Positions 56,728 through 64,000 of a DNA stretch of 64,000 bases are shown piece by piece. The notes under the pieces were generated by a model. The model was given only the letters and a program-made list of their open reading frames with translations, did no database searches and was not told the DNA's origin. Each line of letters opens with the position of its first letter. Positions within the stretch are counted from its first letter, which is position 1. The position numbers and the translations under genes were made by a program. The stretch is from Hygrophila difformis (lineage: Eukaryota > Streptophyta > Magnoliopsida > Lamiales > Acanthaceae), in assembly GCA_030278955.1 (NCBI GenBank), contig JAOANR010000003.1, positions 30,829,227 through 30,893,226 on the forward strand, given 5' to 3'.

Positions 56728-59391
56728 TGTAACACCCCGGTTTTCGGTCACCCAGGTCGGGATGTCACCGCCACACCTCCCTAGCAAGACACGGTTTCTC
56801 CGAGCTTACTAAAGAGATGCAAGGCTATGGTTTTTCAGAATTTAAAATATTCAAACAGCCCATTCATATATAATTTTAAAAAATAATACATCAAAGTTGC
56901 AGCGGAATATAAAAATAGGGTCAACATGGCCTAATCACGGGTTAAACAGGCCCGTTCATGCAAGGTCTAGTCTAAAACAAACATTCAAAATAATATATCA
57001 CCCCAAGCTTCCCGGGTATGCATATGACGATGCATAATTCTCAACTCTGGAAGAAAAAGAAATAAAAATGGTTTGGTCAGCACTACATGCTGAGTAAGTT
57101 AACACAAACATGATTAAGGGGTTTCAAAGCCATTACTTAAATTTAAAGGAAACATGTGCATAGTGTAATTTGTTCTACAACATGATAAAATAATCGCAAG
57201 ACATAATTTAAAGGCATAATTTAAATAAGGAAAATGCTCAAGTATTTCAGGATTTCACTCTTCCTCTTTTATTCGATATAATCTAGTATAATTTATTCTT
57301 GGGGAATCGAACCCGCAAGAAAACAGACAATCGCCCTTGGGGAATCGAACCCGCAAGAACTCACATACATCCTAGGGAATCGAACCCGTAGGAATCAACA
57401 CATATTCTGGGGAATCGAACCCGCAGAAAGACACACCCTGGGGAATCGAACCCGCAAGGTTTGACACGGACATCCTGGGGAATCGAACCCGCAGGAGAAC
57501 ATACAATCGCCCTTGGGGAATCGAACCCGCAAGAACTCAAACACACCCTGGGGAATCGAACCCGCAAGGTTTGACACAGACATCCTGGGGAATCGAACCC
57601 GCAGGGACACAGACGCCCTTGGGGAATCGAACCCACAAGGTCAAAACAAGTTTCGCAAATTTCACAAGTTTCAATAAGATTTCAAGATTTGACTCGGTCA
57701 ACCACAGTTCACTTCAAAATTTTTCTAAAATCAGATTTAATTCCAAAAATTCCGAAATTTCACGACTGACTCAGAAACGTCGAGATCTACAACTTTCGTG
57801 TTTTAACTTTTTCAATCCGAGATACCGAAATAGGTCATAAACACCAATTTTCGCGGAAACACAAATCTGTCCGAATTTTATGTGTCACAGTTTAAATATT
57901 TCAAATTCTACCATAGCAAATCAACTCCAAATTTAATGAAATTTTACAGAGACCATCTTAAGACGTTTATCTACAACTTTCATGTTCGGCAAAAGATCTA
58001 AATCGGCCTAGAACCCTAGTCAAAAACATCATCAATTTCTGACCTAAGTTCCATCAAGAAGTTCAAGATCCGCATCCTAGCAGTTCGGTTTCGGGTGGAT
58101 TTCATATATCAAATAATCACGAAAAATTCTGAAAATTTACGGTGGTGTTCTTAACGTATAGATCTACAACTCTTATGTTCATTGCCAAGCCTAGATCGGC
58201 CTAGATCTAAGGTAGAAATCACCAACAAGTTCGAGCTAGAGTTCTGTCACCGTTTCAAGATCTAACCCAAGGCAGGTCTGTTCATGGTCGTTTTCGGATA
58301 TCAAAACACGACGAAAAATTATGAAAACAGTAGATAGATCTAAGCCTTAGGAATGTTTTTCGTGTTTTATGTTTTTCCGTTTGAGGTCGTTTTAAGGTTC
58401 GGAAAAATTAGACAAAACTGTTGCGCCGTTAGAAATCACATGTGGACAGATTTACGAAAGATTTGATTAAGTTTCTAGATTTAAATATTTTAACTACTCC
58501 CAAAACCGTGTAAGCGTTAACTTACAGATCTATGGATGTCTCGGCTCGATGATTCGGAGGCGTGGCTTCCACGTTCTTCGTTCTCCCTCCGAGATCCTTC
58601 GTTTTTCCTCAACGCGTCCGGATCGGGGTTTAGAATAGAAAAGAGGTTTAATTAGGATTCGTTTTCGAATCACAAATGGTAAGGAAGGGATCAGATCTTA
58701 CCACGATGACGGGAGTCCTTGGATTTTCGTCCAACCCAGTCCCCTCTCTTGCCTTCGTGCCTCCGACGACTCCGGGATTAGGGTTTCAATGTGTAGAGAG
58801 ATTTCGTAGGGTTTTAAAATGTATTCGGAGCTTTTCGGAGGTCTTATTTATAGATAACTAAGGCCTAGGGCGTCCAAGATCTGACTCTAAGAGTCTAGAG
58901 TTGAAAGATGTTCAACCGAAAGTCGAAAAATCCGCGTTCGGGCGAGGAAATCTCGCTTGGTTTGTTGCTGCGAGTGTGGCGCGGTCGTGGCGCAGTCTAA
59001 GGCCAACAACCGTGCGGCCAGCGCGCCACTCACGCCTGGACTCCGGTCCGGGCGGGTCGTGCGATCCGTCGCGCTTTTCCTCCTCTCTTTCGGACTTCTA
59101 TCCCTCTATGTTCCCAGATTCCGATTTCCGGGGTATCTTCGGGCTCCGATTTCCTATCCTAATTTTATTCGGATCTAAATTTACATTTGGACTCGGGTTA
59201 TTGAGTCCATCGGTGTTGGGTTTCCGTGTAACCATTTATTCGATTAAATTGTCTTCGGCTTCCCGGGTTCTCGGAATTTTGTTTCCTTTTTAATTTAAAT
59301 TCCATTTCTCATCTTTTATGATTCTTTATTTATTTATTATGTTCTCTTTATTATTTATTTATTTTATGTTGTAAAATTCTCGGGTATTACA
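56728..59391 (-). repeat. TEK3 LTR 3 (right), 2664 bp
   Basis: TGTAACACCCCGG at 56728 to GGGTATTACA at 59391, followed by the AATGT target duplication. It lacks a short TATATAATGCAGCGGA-type stretch present in LTRs 1 and 2 near 49460 and 53130. Confidence 0.93.
57298..57640 (-). repeat. Ten-unit B-box/T-loop-like minisatellite, TEK3 LTR 3
   Basis: Same ten-unit order. Nearly all units keep GGTTCGATTCC; the last has TGGGTTCGATTCCCC. Confidence 0.85.
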
Positions 59392-61287
59392 AATGTTGGC
59401 AAAAAGGTCCCTTCACCGGGATAACGATTAGCTCGTCTTCTGTGTATTATTTATTGCTCGTTATTTTGCATGGTTTGATTAGAGATTGGTGGAAGCTACG
59501 GCAAAAAGGTCTCTTCACAGGGATAACGATTAGCCACTCAGCCAATTCCTAATTAGATATAGTTCTCTTTTCCTTATTTCTGGCACTCTTTTTAGCCAAA
59601 TTCTTCTTTTCTCAAGGCTAATCCATCTTTGTGTATCAAATTCTGTCTAATCCCACCATATATTTTGGGGTGTTTTAGTTTATCTTCTCTTATACATGTA
59701 TGCATGATATTATTATGTAGATATTGTGGTCATATTATTTTGGGAATCCTTCTCCTTGGACATAGAAGTCTTGATCTAAATCAGATGTTGCATAATAAAT
59801 TTCCACAAAAATCACTTTATAAAATCCGGATTTGAGTAAGTGATAATTTCACAGTTATGACTAATTCATCTTTTATTGCGGGTTGATTTTGAGAATTTAG
59901 AAGCAGAGTCAGCGATTAGGTCTCACCTAGACTGAAAGGATCTGTGTTTTATCAAGTATCAATTGTTTTCTCAAAATTGCTGTGTGTTGGAAATCTTATA
60001 TTAAGTATCGCATCAAGTCAGAGTCTACTTGGATTCAGATGAGATATGATAAATAATACTAGAGGAACAACATGTAGGCCTTGGTTAATTTCTAAGGTAG
60101 GGTTGAGTATTCTTTCAATTACTATCTTCTCCCACCAAAGCCTAAAATTGAGTCTTGAGTGAGTACATCCGGAATAGATCTTCACGGGTCTGTTCCATTC
60201 AGTTTGTATCTCATAACTGACCAAATGTTATAAGCCATGTGGCTTACTGATATTTGGGAGGTTCTAAATCTGCATCTGGTCATCAAGACCAGTGGCTCTT
60301 TTATACTAATGGAATGAGATAGCTTTTGAGACTTCCGAGTGATAGGTTTTTAAATGCTTTCTTTACCGCTTTATTTTAAATGCTTTGTAGAGGACACTCG
60401 GAAGAATTAGAGGTTGGCCGCCGTATGTAAGGTTTAAGAGTTATGGATTAGTCGGGGTTTAATTTGGACTTTGGGTGTGACAGGGGAGAATGATAGGAGT
60501 ACTTGGCATATCAACTAATGATATGTTAGGTGTTGCTTATCCACCATGTTGAAATAACATACCTCGGCAGGGGCAGTTATTAATCTGTGGTATCTTAGAT
60601 GTTGAGGTCTTAAGAGCATGTAAATTCTGACTGTAAGTACCTGTTTGTTAAAGGGAACATAGTTTAGAAAGCATGAGAGTTAGCTAACTGATAGATTATC
60701 CTAAACAAAGATCTGTGTATAAAATGGAAGTTTAATTATGTCTCATCTGAAATCTTGTCCAATCTTTATTATTTCCTTCCTGTCCCTTCTGTCACATTTT
60801 AACTTTGCTTTATAGATATTGTAGCATAATTTTACTTGCTTTCGTAGAATAGTTTTACCCGCTTTCATAGAATAATTTTTATTGCTTTCTTAGAATAGAT
60901 TTAATTGCTTTTTAGAATAATTTTACTATGCTTTGTAGTATAATTTTATCGCTTTCATAATCTAGTTTAAATTATGTCAAGTAGTTCGAAAACCAAACAC
61001 AAGCTTGAAACGAGTAACCGAGTGGAAAATCTTAGTAAACGACGTGGGCCCTGCTTCTATCGCACATCCTCCAGTGAACGATCCGGTCTTACTATAATTA
61101 CTGCAATTTTTGACACCGTGCGCTTTCGGGCCACAGTTTCCTACATGAGTATATAAAAACGTGACAACATATAAACATATCCCTAATCCCAACTCCATCT
61201 TCATAATTGGTTTCATTAAATAAAATTAAACCGGGATTATTATTTTTCAGAAAAAACTCATATAGTGGGAAATTGTCAAAAGTTTCA

Positions 61288-61305
61288 TGGCGCCGTTGCC
61301 AGGGA
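61288..61305 (+). other. ATL3 primer-binding site B (tRNA-Asp)
   Basis: TGGCGCCGTTGCCAGGGA, one base different from the PBS at 36825. Confidence 0.88.
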
Positions 61306-61405
61306 GGATGCAGCGCCGTTTTATTAAGACAATTACACTCCTGATTACTCTTAGTTAGTTTTGTGTATATGTTTCAGAACAGAGAAGTACCCTCAAATCA
61401 GTTAA

Positions 61406-61441
61406 ACATTTAGAGTACTAAGACTCTAAATGTGAGGATGT
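61406..61441 (+). other. ATL3 hairpin plus PPT-like module in internal B
   Basis: Perfect 11-bp stem ACATTTAGAGT / ACTCTAAATGT, then GAGGATGTTGAT; equivalent to module 1 at 36943. Confidence 0.8.
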
Positions 61442-61796
61442 TGATTTGAGGGGAAAACCTGACCAATTGGGTATTTTTCTTGCAGGAATCATGGAGCCAC
61501 CAGAAAGAAAATTAAATCTTCAAAACAGGTTCCCGGTTGGATTAGTTCCGTAATTGGCCGAAGACTATATCTCGAACTTAAAGAAATTTAAGATTCGGAA
61601 TAATTTTCAGAAGCGCAGAATTGATCCAACCTAGATTTTTGCAAGCCCATATAATTTTATTTATAAATATATTTAAAAAATAGAAAAAAAAAGAGAATAA
61701 ACGAAAAATCAAAGAAAAATGGAAAGAAGTGTAGCATAGGGACTACACTAATTTGCAATTGAAAATTGCAAAACAATGGTTCTCAATCTCTAACAA

Positions 61797-62820
61797 ATGT
61801 CTTCTCCTTCTTCCAAGAATGGTTCCCCAATGAACTTTGAGAATTTGGGGCCTAATTGGAATGAGGAATTGTTTCAAGCACGGCGGAGGAATTGGGTGTT
61901 GATCCCAATAATCCGGTTATTCCGCCGGAATTATTGGGTTCTCAATCTCAATCTCAACCGGAATATGAGACTCCTCCAAGTCAACCTAGAGGAGGAGGAG
62001 GAAGAAGGGGTAGAGGAGGAAGAAGGGGTTCATCTAGTCGTCCACCACGACCACCCTCTTCAGATTCCGACGATGCCCGATCGGATGGACGGGAAACTTC
62101 CGCCATCTTTGTTTTGCATTACACAAAGGTGGCCAAGGAGGAGGATCCTAACCTCTTTGATTGTTATTGCAACTATTGTCCCAAAGTCTATCAATTCAAG
62201 AAGGGGGGAGGATATGACACTCTAAATGGCCATATCCAATCAAAGCATCCTTCAAAGTTCGGGGGAACAACAAGCCAAACGCAACTCAACTTCAAAGGCA
62301 AGGGAAGCTCCGACGAGGTAAGTGGTTCTTCTTCCCCCTCTTTGTTTAGATATTAGATATGATGAGAAGCATGCTAGACGAGAAACGGCTAAATTATTGT
62401 TGCTAAACATCTTCCTTATAAATTTTGTGATGATAATATTTATGAAGATTGGGTTAAAGATACGTAAAATCCTTGTGCTAAAAGAATTCCTCATACCTCT
62501 TTTAACTCGTGAAGTAGATCTTTGTGTTAGAGAATAGAAATTAGAACTTATTAATGATTTTGCTTCTCTACAACAAAGTGTTGCTATTTGTTCGGATATT
62601 TGGAGTGATCATTGGCAAGCTAATTTTTACGTGGGTGTTACTTGTCATTGAATTGATAGTTCTTGGGTTTTTCCAAAAAAGACTTATTGCTTATAGAGAA
62701 TTTGATACCACTCATAATGCTCAAAATATTGCTATGAAAATTCGTTCTATTTTACAAAAATATTTTCAGTTTCTTTTGATAATGCTAGTGCTAATACCTC
62801 TTCTTTACCCAAACTTATTG
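61797..62820 (+). pseudogene. hAT-superfamily transposase fragment with BED zinc finger
   Basis: Starts MSSPSSKNGSPMNFENLGPNWNE, then shifts frame near 61880 into GVDPNNPVIPPELLG, a Gly/Arg-rich and Ser-rich linker, and a BED finger at about 62153-62255 (CNYC...NGHIQSKHP, CX2C...HX4H). Downstream pieces in several frames retain hAT catalytic-region text: SVAICSDIWSDHW, YVGVTCH, IDSSW and AYREFDTTHNAQNI. At least three stops and several frameshifts break it, and TEK4 removes the C-terminus including the dimerisation domain. I could not find terminal inverted repeats or an 8-bp duplication, so whether it was inserted or captured is open. Confidence 0.82.
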
Positions 62821-64000
62821 TGTAACACCCCGGTTTTTGGTCACCCAGGTCGGGATGTCACCGTCACACCTCCCTAGTAAGACACGGTTTCTCCGAGCTT
62901 ACTAAAGAGATGCAAGGCTAGGTATTGCAGTATTTAAAACATTTAAAACCATTCAAGTAGCCCATTTAATATAAATTCAAAATAAATAGTATAATGCAGC
63001 GGAATAATAGTATCTAAGTATAAGTATTGCAGCGGAAAATGTAAATAAGGCCAACATGGCCAAAACACGGGTTAAACATGCCCGTTTATACTATAGTCTA
63101 ATGCAAAAATCAAAATACGAAATGTTCCCATAAATCCCATGCATGTAGTGCTCATGCTCATTCCACATACTCTGTGAGGAAAAGAAATAAAATGGTTTGG
63201 TCAGCACAACTTACTGAGTAAGTTAATACAGACATGCTCGTGGGGTTTCAAAGCCATTAATTAATATTAAATAAAAGCATGATAATAAATCATAATAATT
63301 CAATTTAATAATCTAACCAATTCGCATAATTAATTCATGGCACCAATTAATTTAAATAAATCATTTAATAATTTAAAAGGACAATAAATAAATATTTAAC
63401 TATCCCCATTACTCCCAAGATTTAGTATTTCAAGTATTTCACGATTGCATCGCAATCTCGTCAAGTTTAGCCGGAAGCCGGCGGCCGCAGCCGTATCTGC
63501 CATACCCAGTACCACTCCGGAGCCTCGGGAAACCCAAATGGATTTCACGAGAGTGTAGGCCATATATCTCATGCTGTTTTGGCAACATATCTCAAAATTT
63601 CGCGCGGGTCACCATCGTCCATAAAGGCACGAAGTGAATCGTTAGGAGGGCACCCTGCAGAGCACTCACCCCCTAATTTTAAAAGATCAAGTTTGTAAAG
63701 GGGATTTCCTAAATTTCAGATTTCATGTATTTATTTCAAAGAGTCTTCTACTCGTTCAAACCTAAAAGGCTAGTTTCACCGTTTCATCAAAATTTCAAGA
63801 TTTGACTCGGTCAAGCACAGTTTACTTCAAAATTCATTAAAAATCGATTTTAAATCCAAAAATTCTGAACTTTGACCAGTGACTTGAAAACACATATATG
63901 AACAAGTTTAATGTTTTAAGTTTTTCAATCCGAGATACGGAAGTAGGTGAAAAACGTCAATCTTTAACAGGATGATAATCTGTCCGAAAATTTTAACACT
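62821..64000 (-). repeat. TEK4: Tekay LTR, 3' end at 62821, continues beyond the window
   Basis: TGTAACACCCCGGTTTTTGGTCACCC at 62821 is the inverted LTR end of the Tekay family. The following sequence (GGTATTGCAGTATTTAAAAC, CGGAAGCCGGCGGCCGCAGCC, the CACCATCGTCC block) is closest to the TEK1 LTR read backwards. Whether it is a solo LTR or part of an element cannot be decided here. Confidence 0.88.

Larger units (their letters stand above)
49270..59391 (-). mobile_element. TEK3: tandem non-autonomous Tekay array with three LTRs and two internal regions
   Basis: LTRs at 49270-51968, 52941-55631 and 56728-59391; internal regions at 51969-52940 and 55632-56727. All read on the minus strand. The whole array is bounded by one 5-bp target duplication, AATGT (49265-49269 and 59392-59396), and the left ATL3 LTR shows the empty site near 25890. 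Neither internal region codes for protein. The simplest reading is one insertion followed by unequal LTR recombination. Confidence 0.93.
39801..61278 (+). repeat. ATL3 right LTR (interrupted by the LINE and TEK3)
   Basis: Starts TGATAATGGCC after the PPT and ends GGGAAATTGTCA. Without the LINE (40232-46334) and TEK3 (49270-59391) and their duplicated target bases it is about 5.2 kb. It provides the empty site for TEK2 near 60266; the left LTR provides empty sites for the LINE near 23000 and TEK3 near 25890. Confidence 0.87.
22732..62820 (+). mobile_element. ATL3: giant-LTR, non-autonomous Athila/Tat-like retroelement, LTR-internal-LTR-internal
   Basis: Left LTR 22732-36815 (its first ~163 bp lost to the TEK1 break), PBS 36825, internal A 36816-39800, hairpin and PPT 39764-39800, right LTR 39801-61278, second PBS 61288, internal B 61279-62820. 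After removing nested insertions each LTR is about 5.2-5.5 kb. The PBS is tRNA-Asp-type, as in ATH1. No gag or pol coding sequence is recognisable in either internal region, so this is a LARD-like element. The second internal region after the right LTR suggests a tandem array made by unequal recombination. Confidence 0.8.
61279..62820 (+). other. ATL3 internal region B
   Basis: Follows the right LTR with its own PBS (61288), hairpin module (61406-61433 plus GAGGATGTTGAT), CAGGTTCCCGG repeat and hairpin pair (61728-61772), in the same order as internal A. It then diverges into hAT transposase sequence and is cut by TEK4 at 62821. Confidence 0.8.

Noticed and set aside
56433..56784. Repetitive ORFs on both strands (repeating LVSDIFFKINSFKIVWALIPT type)
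   Set aside because: These are translations of the 63-bp PBS repeats; 63 is divisible by three, so frames stay open by chance.

Overview
The window looks like nuclear DNA of a flowering plant, probably a large, repeat-rich genome. It is AT-rich and, as far as I can read it, consists entirely of transposable elements. I see no host gene, rRNA or tRNA gene. The elements are plant-type: Ty3/Gypsy retrotransposons of the Athila and Tekay (Del, chromovirus) lineages, an L1-type LINE with a C-terminal RNase H, and a hAT transposase remnant. I cannot name the species.

The layout is a nest. The oldest layer is a giant-LTR, tRNA-Asp-primed Athila/Tat-like non-autonomous element, here called ATL3, with LTRs of about 5.2-5.5 kb. 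Its left LTR occupies 22732-36815, internal region A 36816-39800, its right LTR 39801-61278, and a second internal region B follows at 61279-62820, so the order is LTR-internal-LTR-internal. The left LTR is split by a coding Tekay element (TEK1, 8749-22731, + strand). TEK1 is itself interrupted by two minus-strand Athila elements: ATH1 (1-8748, gag-pol) and ATH2 (10782-18153, only an env-position ORF; 5-bp target duplication GAAGT). The left LTR also holds a short non-autonomous Tekay element with huge LTRs (TEK2, 27037-35786, target duplication CTAAA). The right LTR holds a decayed L1 LINE (40232-46334, target duplication AAATTCAT) and a minus-strand three-LTR Tekay array (TEK3, 49270-59391, target duplication AATGT). 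Internal region B carries a hAT transposase pseudogene and is cut at 62821 by another Tekay LTR (TEK4) that runs out of the window. For TEK2, TEK3 and the LINE, the other ATL3 LTR supplies the empty site, which makes these boundaries firm.

How the parts work together. ATH1 encodes Gag, protease, RT, RNase H and integrase but has no ORF after pol. ATH2 has related LTRs but only the downstream ORF, so it would need enzymes in trans. TEK1 encodes the chromovirus machinery, ending in a chromodomain. TEK2 and TEK3 keep PBS, polypurine tracts and LTRs but no coding region, and look like parasites of a TEK1-like element. All coding regions seen are broken by stops, frameshifts or insertions.

The most striking non-coding signals are as follows. 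(1) Hairpins with a GGGA/AGGA-type loop lie just upstream of every clear polypurine tract, in both Tekay and Athila-like elements, with unrelated stem sequences but a shared GGAC loop signature. (2) Each TEK3 LTR carries ten tandem repeats with a tRNA T-loop / Pol III B-box consensus. (3) The TEK3 primer-binding site is amplified as 63-bp tandem units. (4) Tekay 3' termini are duplicated and fossilised, including a compound TEK2 LTR with three LTR-start motifs. (5) The ATL3 LTR is packed with ATGCGGT/ACCGCAT palindromes.
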